Below, piece by piece: positions 9,274-17,198 of a DNA stretch of 64,000 nucleotides. Numbering within the stretch: position 1 is the stretch's first letter; every line of letters starts with the position of its first letter. The notes beneath the pieces were generated by a model that was not told the DNA's origin, ran no database searches, and saw only the letters and a list, made by a program, of their open reading frames with translations. The DNA is from Actinomadura sp. WMMA1423. Its GTDB lineage: Bacteria > Actinomycetota > Actinomycetes > Streptosporangiales > Streptosporangiaceae. A program made the position numbers and the translations under genes. Location of the stretch: assembly GCF_006547145.1 (NCBI RefSeq), contig NZ_CP041244.1:1674001-1738000 (forward strand). Direction: 5' to 3'.

Positions 9274-9307
9274 CCGGGCCCGCTCCTTCGCCGCGGCCGG
9301 GCCCGGT
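9273..9307 (+). terminator. GC-rich hairpin after the signalling operon
   Basis: ACCGGGCCCG at 9273-9282 pairs with CGGGCCCGGT at 9298-9307 (ten perfect pairs, 15-base loop). There is no T-run, as is common for actinobacterial terminators. Its place right at the end of the receiver gene supports the call. Confidence 0.55.
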
Positions 9308-9344
9308 GCCCGCGGTTGGCGGGGCGCGGCGCGGGTAGTGCGCC

Positions 9345-10220
9345 GTGGTGTTCTTCGACGGCTTCACACTCGACCGGATCGACGTCGGTGAGGTCACGCT
9401 GCGGGTGCGGCACGGCGGGACGGGGGCGCCCTTGCTGCTGCTGCACGGCCACCCCCGGACGCATGCCACCTGGCACAAGGTCGCTCCACTCCTCGCGCAG
9501 CGGTTCCGTGTCGTGTGTCCCGATCTGCGCGGCTACGGTCAATCGTCCAAACCCCTGACCGACGCCGACCACGCGCCGTACTCCAAGCGCGCGATGGCCG
9601 CGGACATGCTCGCCCTGATGCGGGCGCTCGGCCACGACGTGTTCGCCGTCGCGGGGCACGACCGAGGCTCGCTCGTGGCGTTCCGGACGGCGATGGACCA
9701 CCCGGCGGCGGTCACCGCGCTGATCGCCATGGACGGGCTCCCGGTGGTCGAGCACCTGGAGCGCTGCGACGCCCGGTTCGCGGCGCAGTGGTGGCACTGG
9801 TGGTTCTTCGGGCAGACGGACAAGCCCGCGGAGCGGGTCATCAGCGCCGACCCCGACGCCTGGTACACCGCCACGGCCGAGCACATGGCCCCCGAGGCCT
9901 GGGACGACTTCCGCGAGGCGATCCACGACCCGGCGACCGTGCACGGCATGCTGGAGGACTACCGGGCCGGCCTCGGAATCGACCGCCGGCACGACGAGGA
10001 GGACCGCCGCGCCGGCCGCCGCGTCCAGTGCCCGACGCTGGTGCTGTGGTCCTCCCGTGACGACCTCGAGGACCTCTACGGCGACCCGGTGAAGATCTGG
10101 CGGGACTGGGCGGACGACGTCCGCGGCCGTCCCGTCGACTCCGGCCACCACATGGCCGAGGAGGCCCCGGAGGCCGTGGCCTCCGCGATCGGCGCCTTCC
10201 TCGATCCGCACGTCTCCTAG
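9345..10220 (+). CDS. alpha/beta hydrolase, fluoroacetate-dehalogenase-like
   Basis: 291 residues, whole-length similarity in my reading to the fluoroacetate dehalogenase/epoxide hydrolase branch: HGHPRT oxyanion region, nucleophile Asp106 in GHDRG, His268 in SGHHMAEE, Asp130 as likely acid, and the halide-pocket run WWHWWFF (His151, Trp152). Enzymes of this type displace halide from haloacetates or open epoxides through an aspartyl ester. One of the two arginines that hold the fluoroacetate carboxylate (three residues after the first) is Leu110 here, so the substrate may differ. There is no strong ribosome site before the GTG. It lies alone between the signalling operon and the sigma gene. 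Confidence 0.8.
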   Translation: MVFFDGFTLDRIDVGEVTLRVRHGGTGAPLLLLHGHPRTHATWHKVAPLLAQRFRVVCPDLRGYGQSSKPLTDADHAPYSKRAMAADMLALMRALGHDVFAVAGHDRGSLVAFRTAMDHPAAVTALIAMDGLPVVEHLERCDARFAAQWWHWWFFGQTDKPAERVISADPDAWYTATAEHMAPEAWDDFREAIHDPATVHGMLEDYRAGLGIDRRHDEEDRRAGRRVQCPTLVLWSSRDDLEDLYGDPVKIWRDWADDVRGRPVDSGHHMAEEAPEAVASAIGAFLDPHVS

Positions 10221-10238
10221 GACCGCGGCCGCCACACC

Positions 10239-10263
10239 GTGTGAGCCCGCCGATACCGGGTAG
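10239..10263 (+). promoter_or_regulatory. SigB-type promoter of the sigma factor gene
   Basis: GTGT at 10239-10242, then 15 bases, then GGGTAG at 10258-10263. This matches the actinobacterial SigB/SigF consensus (GNNT, about 15 bases, GGGTA). Standing directly before a SigB/F-family gene it suggests positive autoregulation. If it is real, the upstream GTG at 10241 cannot be the translation start. Confidence 0.5.
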
Positions 10264-10381
10264 GGACCGCATCGGCGAATTGTTGCCTAGTGCAAGGATC
10301 ATGGCGGTCGCGCGGGCACCGCCCCCCGCCCGAGGACGACTCGACAGGTCGTGCGCCGCGCGCCGCGGGAAGAGGCGATCA

Positions 10382-11164
10382 TTGGCAGAGGACAGGCGCG
10401 CATCGATCGACCGGCGTACCCACGTGCTCCTGGAGCGGCTGCACCGGCTCCGCTCGGACGATCCCGCCCGCGAGCGGCTCCGCACCGAGATCGTCACGCT
10501 GAACACCGCCCTCGTGCGCAGCGTCGCACGCCGCTACGCCGGGCGCGGCGAACCGGTGGAGGACCTCGAGCAGGCCGCCTATGTGGGCCTCGTCTCCGCC
10601 ATCAACCGGTTCGACCCGACCCGGGGCATCCGCTTCCTCGCCTACGCCTACCCGGTGGTGACGGGGGAGGTCCGGCGGCACTTCCGCGACCGGACCTGGG
10701 GCGTCAAGGTCTCGCGGCGCATGCAGGAGCTGCGCCCGATGCTGCACCGGGCCATGACCGACTTCACCGCCGCGCACGGCCGCTCCCCCACCGCCGCGGA
10801 GCTCGCCGACCGGCTCGGCGTCGACCTGGAGGAGACGCTCGACGCGCTGACGGCCAGCGAGGCCTACCGGCCGCTGTCCCTGGACGCCCCCTCCGGCGGC
10901 GCCGAGGAGGACGGCCCAGGCACGCTGGGCGACACCCTGGGAGCCGACGACCCCGACCTGGAGGGAATCGTGGACGCCCACACGCTCCGGCCGCTGCTGG
11001 ACGGGCTTCCCCAGCGCGAGCGCACCATCGTGCTGCTGCGGTTCTTCGGCAACGAGACCCAGTCCCAGATCGCCGCGCGACTGGGCCTGTCACAGATGCA
11101 CGTCTCCCGGCTCCTCGCCCAGACCCTGGAGCGGCTCCGCCGGGGACTGCTCGCCGGCGCATAG
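10382..11164 (+). CDS. SigB/SigF/SigG-family RNA polymerase sigma factor
   Basis: About 260 residues with all core parts: region 2 (DLEQAAYVGLVSAINRFDP, FLAYAYPVVTGEVRRHFRD), region 3 (FTAAHGRSPTAAELADRLGVD) and region 4 helix-turn-helix (SQIAARLGLSQMHVSRLL). Sigma factors of this class direct stress and sporulation genes and are held by RsbW-like anti-sigma factors, exactly the machinery encoded 1 kb upstream. The start is uncertain. TTG 10382 has GAAGAGG six bases upstream and gives a normal family length. ATG 10301 would add an Arg-rich stretch with weaker codon bias. A SigB-like promoter lies at 10239-10263. Confidence 0.88.
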   Translation: MAEDRRASIDRRTHVLLERLHRLRSDDPARERLRTEIVTLNTALVRSVARRYAGRGEPVEDLEQAAYVGLVSAINRFDPTRGIRFLAYAYPVVTGEVRRHFRDRTWGVKVSRRMQELRPMLHRAMTDFTAAHGRSPTAAELADRLGVDLEETLDALTASEAYRPLSLDAPSGGAEEDGPGTLGDTLGADDPDLEGIVDAHTLRPLLDGLPQRERTIVLLRFFGNETQSQIAARLGLSQMHVSRLLAQTLERLRRGLLAGA

Positions 11165-11280
11165 ACCCTCCGCGCGGGCCGCGCGCCGCGGACGCCGCTC
11201 CGGCCCGCTCATGGCGATGCTCTGGCGGGCCATGGCGAGACCCATGATGTGTCGAGGCGCGCGGCTGAAGGTGCCGCGGC

Positions 11281-11286
11281 TAGCGT
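11281..11286 (+). promoter_or_regulatory. -10 element of a leaderless promoter
   Basis: TAGCGT lies exactly six bases before the ATG at 11293, with no ribosome-binding site between. The identical hexamer and spacing recur before the DUF72 gene at 20313. Confidence 0.5.
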
Positions 11287-11292
11287 GATCGC

Positions 11293-11703
11293 ATGGACAT
11301 CACCATTCACACCACCTTCCTCCCCCATGACGACCCGGACGCCTCGCTGGCCTTCTTCCGCGACGCGCTCGGCTTCGAGGTCCGCAGCGACGTCGGCGGC
11401 GGCAGGATGCGCTGGATCACGGTCGGCCCGCCCCATCAGCCGGACACCTCCATCCTGCTCGCGCCGCCGGCCACCGATCCCGGCGTCACCGACGACGAGC
11501 GCCGCACCATCGCCGAGATGATGGCCAAGGGCACCTACGGCTGGATCCTGCTCGCCACCCCGGACCTCGACGGCGCCTTCGACAAGGTCCGGGCCGCGGG
11601 CGCCGAGATCGTCCAGGAGCCGACCGAGCAGCCGTACGGGATGCGCGACTGCGCCTTCCGCGACCCCGCGGGCAACATGATCCGCATCAAGGAGCTGCGC
11701 TGA
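11293..11703 (+). CDS. VOC-superfamily (glyoxalase/bleomycin-resistance-like) protein
   Basis: 136 residues with the paired beta-alpha-beta-beta-beta halves of VOC proteins: DASLAFFRDALGFEV at the start and ...CAFRDPAGNMIRIKEL at the end. Such small VOC proteins are metal-dependent isomerases, lyases, dioxygenases or simple binding proteins. The sequence does not say which. It is monocistronic, with a likely leaderless promoter immediately upstream and no partner genes. Confidence 0.85.
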   Translation: MDITIHTTFLPHDDPDASLAFFRDALGFEVRSDVGGGRMRWITVGPPHQPDTSILLAPPATDPGVTDDERRTIAEMMAKGTYGWILLATPDLDGAFDKVRAAGAEIVQEPTEQPYGMRDCAFRDPAGNMIRIKELR

Positions 11704-11779
11704 CCTGGCCGGGGGGCACAGGTGTCCGCTTCATTCGTTCGAATCCGGAGCCGGGCGGTCGCGGGCTGTTCATAGAAAC

Positions 11780-11809
11780 TTGACGGCTTTGTCTCGACTG
11801 CGCCTTATG
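11780..11809 (+). promoter_or_regulatory. possible promoter of the RNase gene
   Basis: TTGACG at 11780-11785 is followed after 18 bases by CTTATG at 11804-11809. The -35 is good, the -10 mediocre. It would leave a leader of about 90 bases before the secreted RNase. Confidence 0.35.
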
Positions 11810-11908
11810 CACAAGGTCATCATTGCGGCGTTCGCCCCGGCTCCGGCACCGCCCGGTCCGGGGGAGGCCGTCCCCATCCGGGGACGCACTCGTTCGTAGG
11901 AGGTACCT

Positions 11909-12319
11909 GTGCTCAGGCAGCGCTCCCGGCCGTCCTGGACGAAACGAACCGCCGCCACCCTGGTGGCCGCGGCATGCGCGACGGGCGTCACCGCCAACGT
12001 CCCGGCAAGCGCGACGGTCTACGGCTCCTGCACGATCTCACGCTGCTCCGACGGCCGCTACGCCGCCTCGTTGTGGGCCGGGAAGGGATGGCCATCCGGC
12101 TCGGGCTGGTACACCTGGCCCGACGGGCTGTACAACTACACCGGCGGGGTGTACCACAACTACGACGGCCAGCTGCCGTCCAGCGCCACCTACCACGAGT
12201 ACGACGTGTACTCGCGGAACAAGGGCGCCTCCCGCGACGCCTACCGGATCGTCCACGGCAGCACCGGCACCGTCTACTTCTCCCCGGACCACTACTCCAA
12301 CTTCTACAAGATCTCCTAG
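11909..12319 (+). CDS. secreted guanyl-specific ribonuclease (RNase Sa/barnase family)
   Basis: 136 residues. A twin-Arg/Lys N-terminus and hydrophobic core end in VPASA, giving probable signal cleavage after residue 35. The mature part matches the microbial N1/T1/Sa RNases: YHEYDVYS (general base Glu97), AYRIVHG (Arg113) and SPDHYSNFYKI (general acid His128), with spacing like RNase Sa. It should cut single-stranded RNA 3' of G outside the cell. Two cysteines (Cys41, Cys46) sit near the mature N-terminus. A GTG start follows GGAGGT. The barstar-like gene 15 bases downstream is its expected intracellular inhibitor, protecting the producer before export. Confidence 0.88.
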   Translation: MLRQRSRPSWTKRTAATLVAAACATGVTANVPASATVYGSCTISRCSDGRYAASLWAGKGWPSGSGWYTWPDGLYNYTGGVYHNYDGQLPSSATYHEYDVYSRNKGASRDAYRIVHGSTGTVYFSPDHYSNFYKIS

Positions 12320-12334
12320 AACGGAACCCGTCCG

Positions 12335-12682
12335 ATGACCTCGCCGCCGCCGTGGTTGACGCTGACCAGTGACCCGGTGCGGGCCGACGTCGACGGGCAC
12401 GACTGCCGGACCCGCGCCGCCTTCTTCCGGGAGGCGGCGCGGGCCCTCGGCTTCCCCGACTACTTCGGCCACAACTGGGACGCGTTCCTGGACTGCCTGC
12501 GCGACCTCGACGGACCCGCCTTCACCGTGGCGCGCGCCGACGAACTCCTCGCGGACGAGGACCCGCGGGAGCTGGCGGTCCTCCTGGAGATCCTGTCCGC
12601 GCAGCAGCCGTCCGCGACCTTCGCCGCCGCCCCCGACCGCATGCCCGCCCTGCGCACCCGCCTGGCCGCCGCACTCCCTTGA
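12335..12682 (+). CDS. barstar-family ribonuclease inhibitor
   Basis: 115 residues with the barstar pattern: RTRAAFFREAARALGFPDYFGHNWDAFLDCLRDL, in which the YFGHNWDAFLDCL helix-loop carries the Asp that plugs the RNase active site in barnase-barstar. It immediately follows the secreted guanyl-RNase gene on the same strand, as in other Bacillus and Streptomyces pairs, so it is almost surely the immunity partner. It lacks a signal sequence and acts in the cytoplasm. Confidence 0.9.
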   Translation: MTSPPPWLTLTSDPVRADVDGHDCRTRAAFFREAARALGFPDYFGHNWDAFLDCLRDLDGPAFTVARADELLADEDPRELAVLLEILSAQQPSATFAAAPDRMPALRTRLAAALP

Positions 12683-12762
12683 CCAGGTCACGGGGGCGGT
12701 GAAGTTCCGCAAACAGGTTTTGACACGCGCTTAGGCCTTGGTTGAGGGGTTAGGGCAGCGTC

Positions 12763-15700
12763 ATGGCCCTTGACTTCCTGCGACGCGGCCTGGCGGCCGC
12801 CGGCGGCCTCCCGGGCGGAGGAACCGTCGTCTCCGCGGCGGACCTTGCGGGGACTCTGGGGAGCCGTGCGGCGTCCGTGCCCATCGGGCAGACGAGACGT
12901 GCGCTCGGCGGTGTCGAGAGCATGGTGGGGCGGGCCCTACGCCCCGCGCGGACCGTCCACAGGTATCCGGAGCGGCTCCACATCGAGCTCCGCCATCTCC
13001 ACAAGGCCGGCAGGCACTCCGAGGCGCGGGCGCTGGAGCACGCCATCGAAGGGCTCCCCGACGTCCGCTGGGCGCGGGTCAACACGGCGCTGGGGCGGTT
13101 GATCGTCCATGTGTCCGACGAGGTCTCACCGGAGACCGTGCTGGAGGTCGTCGAGACGCTGGACGCGGTCCTGGAGGGCGAGGAGCCCGGCGCGGGCCGC
13201 TTCGCGGCGCCGCCGACGGCGCTGGCCCTCGGCGCCGACCTGGTGGGGCTCACGATCACGGGGACGCAGTGGGCGCTCGGGCGGGCTCCGCTGCCGTCCG
13301 AGCTCTCCGGACTGGTGGCGTTCGCGGACACGGTGCCGCTCCTGCGCGGGGTTCTGGCGCGGAGCGTCCCGGGTGCGCCGGTCGAGCGGTGGCTGCCGCT
13401 GACCCAGGCCGCCGTGCAGGCCTTCGCGCCCGGCGGGTCCGGGCTGTCGGTCGACGTGGCGCAGCGGCTGTGGCAGCGCCGCGAGGCCGCCGCCACCGGC
13501 CGGCTGTGGCGGCTCGCCGAAGCGGAGCTGACCGGCGACCCCGAGCTGGCCGGATGCACCGCCGCCCCGGCCGGGCGCTCGCGGGAGCTGCCCGAGGGGC
13601 CGCCGGAACGGCACGCGGGCCGGATGCTCGCCGTCGGCCTCGGGGGGCTCGCGCTCGGCGGGCTCCTGACCGGCAGCGCTCGCCGCGCGCTGGACGTCGG
13701 CGTCTCCGCGGTGCCGAAGGCGCCCCACGCCGCGCGCGAGGTCTTCGCGGCCGAGCTCGACACCCGCCTCGCCGGGCGGGGAGTGCTGGCCGTGGACCCG
13801 GCGGCGCTGCGCCGCCTCGACCGGATCGACACGGTGGTGCTGGACGCCGACGTCCTCCAGACCGGTGACCTGGTGGTGGACGAGGTCGCCCTGCTCGGGA
13901 AGGCCGCGGAGGGCGAGGTGGCCGAGCGCGTCCACGCGCTGTTCGACCCCGGGGCGCCGGACAAGGTCCGGAAGGCGGCCGGATGGACTCTGGGGCCGGT
14001 CGGGCGCGTGCTGCCGGACGGGAAGGTCCCGGCCAAGGGCAGGGCTCTCCTCCAGGGACCCGGTCCGGTGCTGGCCCTGGCCGAGAAGGGACGGCCGCGC
14101 GCCCTCATCCGCATGCGCCGCTCGCTGCGGGACGAGACGAACGCCCTGGTGACCGCCGCGCGGGAGGCCGGTGTGAAGGTCGTGCTGGCCGGTCCCGGCG
14201 TCGAGCTGCCGGTCCCTCCGGACGCCACCGCGCCCGGCGGCGCGGACCTCGCCGCCGCCGTCCGCGGGCTGCAGGAGGACGGCGCGTGCGTCCTGCTGGT
14301 CTCGGGCGACCCCGGGGCGCTCGCCGCGGCCGACCTCGGCGTGGCGGTCCGGGCGGACGGCGCGCCGCCGCCGTGGGGCGCGCACCTGATGGTCCTGCGG
14401 GACCAGGCCGCCGCCGCCCACGTCGTCGAGGCGGTCGCCGCCGCGCGCCGCGTCAGCGAGCGGGGCGTCACGCTCGCGTGGTCGGGCACCGGCGTGGCCG
14501 CGCTGCTCGCCCTCACCGGGCCGCCCGGAAGGGCGGCGGACCGCGCCCTGGCGGCCGTCAACGGCGCGGCGGCCCTGGGCATGGTCCACGGCGCCTGGAC
14601 GGCCCGCGAGGTGATGCGGCACGTTCCCGCGCCGCCGCTGCCGTCCACGCCGTGGCACGCCATGCCCGTGGAGGCGGTGCTGGACCGCCTGGACAGCGGT
14701 GCCGAGGGGCTCTCGGGCGACGAGGCGCGCGCTCGCGGCACGCGCGGCCCGGGCCGCGAGGGGGGCCGCCGTCCGCTGCTGCGCGCCGTGGCCGAGGAAC
14801 TGGCCAACCCCCTCACGGCGGTGCTGGCCGCGGGCGCCGCCGGCGCCGCCGCGGTCGGGTCGCCGGCCGACGCCGCGCTCGTCGCCGCGACCATCGGCGT
14901 GTCCGGGCTGGTCGGCGGGCGGCAGCGGGTCTCCGCCGACGGGATCATCGCGAGGATCTCGGCCCGGTCCGGGGAGCCGGTCCGCGTGCTGCGGGACGGC
15001 GAGGAGACCCGGGTTCCGGCGAGACGGCTCGTCCGCGGCGACGTCCTGGTGCTCACCGCGGGAGACGCGGTCCCGGCCGACTGCCGGATCGTCACCGCGA
15101 ACGGGCTGGAGGCCGACGAGTCCTCGCTCACCGGCGAGTCCCTCCCGGTGGCCAAGGACGCGGAGCCGACCCTGGCCCGGCACCTCGCCGAACGCCGCTG
15201 CATGCTCTACGAGGGCACCACGATCGCCGCCGGGGACTGCACCGCCGCGGTGGTCGCGCTCGGCGACGCCACCGAGAGCGGGCGGGCCATGGCCGCGTCG
15301 CTGGCCGCGGGCTCCTCCCCCAGCGGCGTGGAGGCCCGCCTCAAGCAGATCACCGAGGCCACCACGCCGATGGCGGTCGGCGCGGCCCTCGGCGTCGTCA
15401 CCTCCGGCCTGCTGCGCGGCGGCCCGCTGCGCCGCGCGCTGTCCGAGGGCGTCACGCTGGCCGTCGCGTCCGTCCCGGAGGGGCTCCCGCTGCTGGTCAG
15501 CGCCGCCCAGGTGGCCGCGATCCGGCGGCTCGCCGAACGGGGGATCTTCGTCCGCGACCCGCGGACCATCGAGACGCTCGGCCGGGTCGACGTCCTGTGC
15601 TTCGACAAGACCGGAACCCTGACCGAAGGGCGCATCACCCTGGCCCGCATCGCCGACCACCGCCGTGAGGGCGACGCCGCGAAGCCGGACGATCCGCTCC

Positions 15701-17181
15701 GCGGCGTCCTCGCCGCCGCCCTGCGCGCCACGCCGGTCCCCGCCAACGGGCGGCACAGCCACGTCACCGACGCCGCCGTGGACGAGGGCGCCTCGCGGGC
15801 GGGCGTGGACCGCGACTTCGGCGGGGCCTGGAAGCAGATCCACAGCATGCCGTTCGAGCCGTCGCGCGCGTTCCACGCGACGCTCGGCTCGTCCGACGGT
15901 GAACGGACGGTCTTCGTCAAGGGGGCCCCGGAGGTCGTGCTCCCGCTCTGCGCCCGCACTCCGGACGGGGAACTGGACCGCGCCGCCCGGCGGCGCCTGC
16001 GCGGGCGCGTCGAGAAGCTCGCGTCCAGCGGCCACCGCGTCCTCGCCGTCGCCGAGCGCCGGATGCCGGACGGCAGCGAGACGGTCGGCGAGGACGAGGT
16101 GACCGGCATGACCTTCCTCGGGCTGCTCGGACTCGCCGACACCGTCCGCGCCACCGCCGCGCCCGCCGTCGCCGACCTGCGCGCCGCCGGCGTCCAGATC
16201 ATCATGCTGACCGGCGACCATCCGGCGACCGCCGCGGCGATCGCCGACCAGGTCGCCGGCGGCGGCGTCGAGCACCGCGTCATCACCGGCGACGAGATCG
16301 ACCGGCTCGACGACGACGCTCTGTCGGACGCCCTGGTCGGCGTGGACGTGGTGGCCCGGTGCACTCCCGTCCACAAGGTCCGCGTCGTGCGCGCGCTGCG
16401 CGGCCGCGGCCGCATCGTCGCCATGACGGGCGACGGCGCCAACGACGCCGCCGGGATCCGCCTCGCCGACGTGGGCATCGCGCTCGGCGAGCGCGGCACG
16501 GCCGCGGCGCAGGCGTCGGCGGACCTGATCGTCGCCGACGACCGGCTGGAGACGATCATCTTCGGGCTGGTGGAGGGGCGCGCCATGTGGGCGTCGGTCC
16601 GCGAGGCCCTCGCCATCCTCGTCGGCGGCAACCTCGGCGAGATCGCCTTCACCCTGATCGGCTCCCTGCTGACCGGCCGCGCCCCGCTGTCGGCCCGCCA
16701 GATGCTGCTGATGAACATGCTCACGGACCTGGCCCCCGCCCTGGCCGTGGCCGTCCGCGTCCCCACCGACGAGGCCACCACGGTGCTGCTGTCGGAGGGC
16801 CCGGAGACCTCGCTCGGCTCCGCCCTGACCCACGACATCGCGCACCGCGCGGCCGTGACGACGCTCGGCGCCCTGGCCGGGTGGCTGGCGGGGCGCTTCA
16901 CCGGCCCGGCCGTACGCGCCCGCACCATCGGCATGGTCGCGCTCATCGGCACCCAGCTCGCCCAGACGCTCAGTGCGGGCCACAACGACCGCGCCGTCCT
17001 GCTCAGCGCGCTCGGCTCGGCCGCCCTCCTGGCGCTCATCGTCCAGACGCCCGTCGTCAGCGGCTTCTTCGGCTGCGTCCCCCTCGACCCGGTCGCCTGG
17101 GCCACCGCCGCGGCCGCCATCGCCGGGGCGATGCTGGCGAGCCGCCTCCTCCCGGCCGCCGACCGGCACTCCGCCCCCTGA
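12763..17181 (+). CDS. ctpI: CtpI-like cation-transporting P-type ATPase
   Basis: 1472 residues, the length class of mycobacterial CtpI. The C-terminal half is a full P-ATPase: actuator TGES (790-793), membrane PEGLP (905-909), phosphorylated Asp948 in CFDKTGTLT, TGDGANDAAGI (from 1222), then several C-terminal membrane helices. The PEGLP motif is shared with type II (Ca2+/Mg2+-like) pumps. The actual ion is unknown. The N-terminal half has a heavy-metal-domain-like stretch (about 70-140) and a degenerate copy of the P-domain: residues 353-366 align with the phosphorylation site, but DKTG is replaced by D361-A-D-V. Probable membrane protein with one active and one decayed module. ATG follows AGGG. 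Confidence 0.88.
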   Translation: MALDFLRRGLAAAGGLPGGGTVVSAADLAGTLGSRAASVPIGQTRRALGGVESMVGRALRPARTVHRYPERLHIELRHLHKAGRHSEARALEHAIEGLPDVRWARVNTALGRLIVHVSDEVSPETVLEVVETLDAVLEGEEPGAGRFAAPPTALALGADLVGLTITGTQWALGRAPLPSELSGLVAFADTVPLLRGVLARSVPGAPVERWLPLTQAAVQAFAPGGSGLSVDVAQRLWQRREAAATGRLWRLAEAELTGDPELAGCTAAPAGRSRELPEGPPERHAGRMLAVGLGGLALGGLLTGSARRALDVGVSAVPKAPHAAREVFAAELDTRLAGRGVLAVDPAALRRLDRIDTVVLDADVLQTGDLVVDEVALLGKAAEGEVAERVHALFDPGAPDKVRKAAGWTLGPVGRVLPDGKVPAKGRALLQGPGPVLALAEKGRPRALIRMRRSLRDETNALVTAAREAGVKVVLAGPGVELPVPPDATAPGGADLAAAVRGLQEDGACVLLVSGDPGALAAADLGVAVRADGAPPPWGAHLMVLRDQAAAAHVVEAVAAARRVSERGVTLAWSGTGVAALLALTGPPGRAADRALAAVNGAAALGMVHGAWTAREVMRHVPAPPLPSTPWHAMPVEAVLDRLDSGAEGLSGDEARARGTRGPGREGGRRPLLRAVAEELANPLTAVLAAGAAGAAAVGSPADAALVAATIGVSGLVGGRQRVSADGIIARISARSGEPVRVLRDGEETRVPARRLVRGDVLVLTAGDAVPADCRIVTANGLEADESSLTGESLPVAKDAEPTLARHLAERRCMLYEGTTIAAGDCTAAVVALGDATESGRAMAASLAAGSSPSGVEARLKQITEATTPMAVGAALGVVTSGLLRGGPLRRALSEGVTLAVASVPEGLPLLVSAAQVAAIRRLAERGIFVRDPRTIETLGRVDVLCFDKTGTLTEGRITLARIADHRREGDAAKPDDPLRGVLAAALRATPVPANGRHSHVTDAAVDEGASRAGVDRDFGGAWKQIHSMPFEPSRAFHATLGSSDGERTVFVKGAPEVVLPLCARTPDGELDRAARRRLRGRVEKLASSGHRVLAVAERRMPDGSETVGEDEVTGMTFLGLLGLADTVRATAAPAVADLRAAGVQIIMLTGDHPATAAAIADQVAGGGVEHRVITGDEIDRLDDDALSDALVGVDVVARCTPVHKVRVVRALRGRGRIVAMTGDGANDAAGIRLADVGIALGERGTAAAQASADLIVADDRLETIIFGLVEGRAMWASVREALAILVGGNLGEIAFTLIGSLLTGRAPLSARQMLLMNMLTDLAPALAVAVRVPTDEATTVLLSEGPETSLGSALTHDIAHRAAVTTLGALAGWLAGRFTGPAVRARTIGMVALIGTQLAQTLSAGHNDRAVLLSALGSAALLALIVQTPVVSGFFGCVPLDPVAWATAAAAIAGAMLASRLLPAADRHSAP

Positions 17182-17198
17182 CAGGCGCGCGAGGCCGG

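Noticed and set aside
10241..10381. Longer N-terminus for the sigma factor from GTG 10241
   Set aside because: The codon lies inside the likely -35/-10 promoter and the extra residues are not sigma-like.
11731..11760. GTTCGAATCC, resembling the T-loop of a tRNA
   Set aside because: The flanking bases do not pair as a T-stem and no acceptor, D or anticodon arm can be drawn around it.
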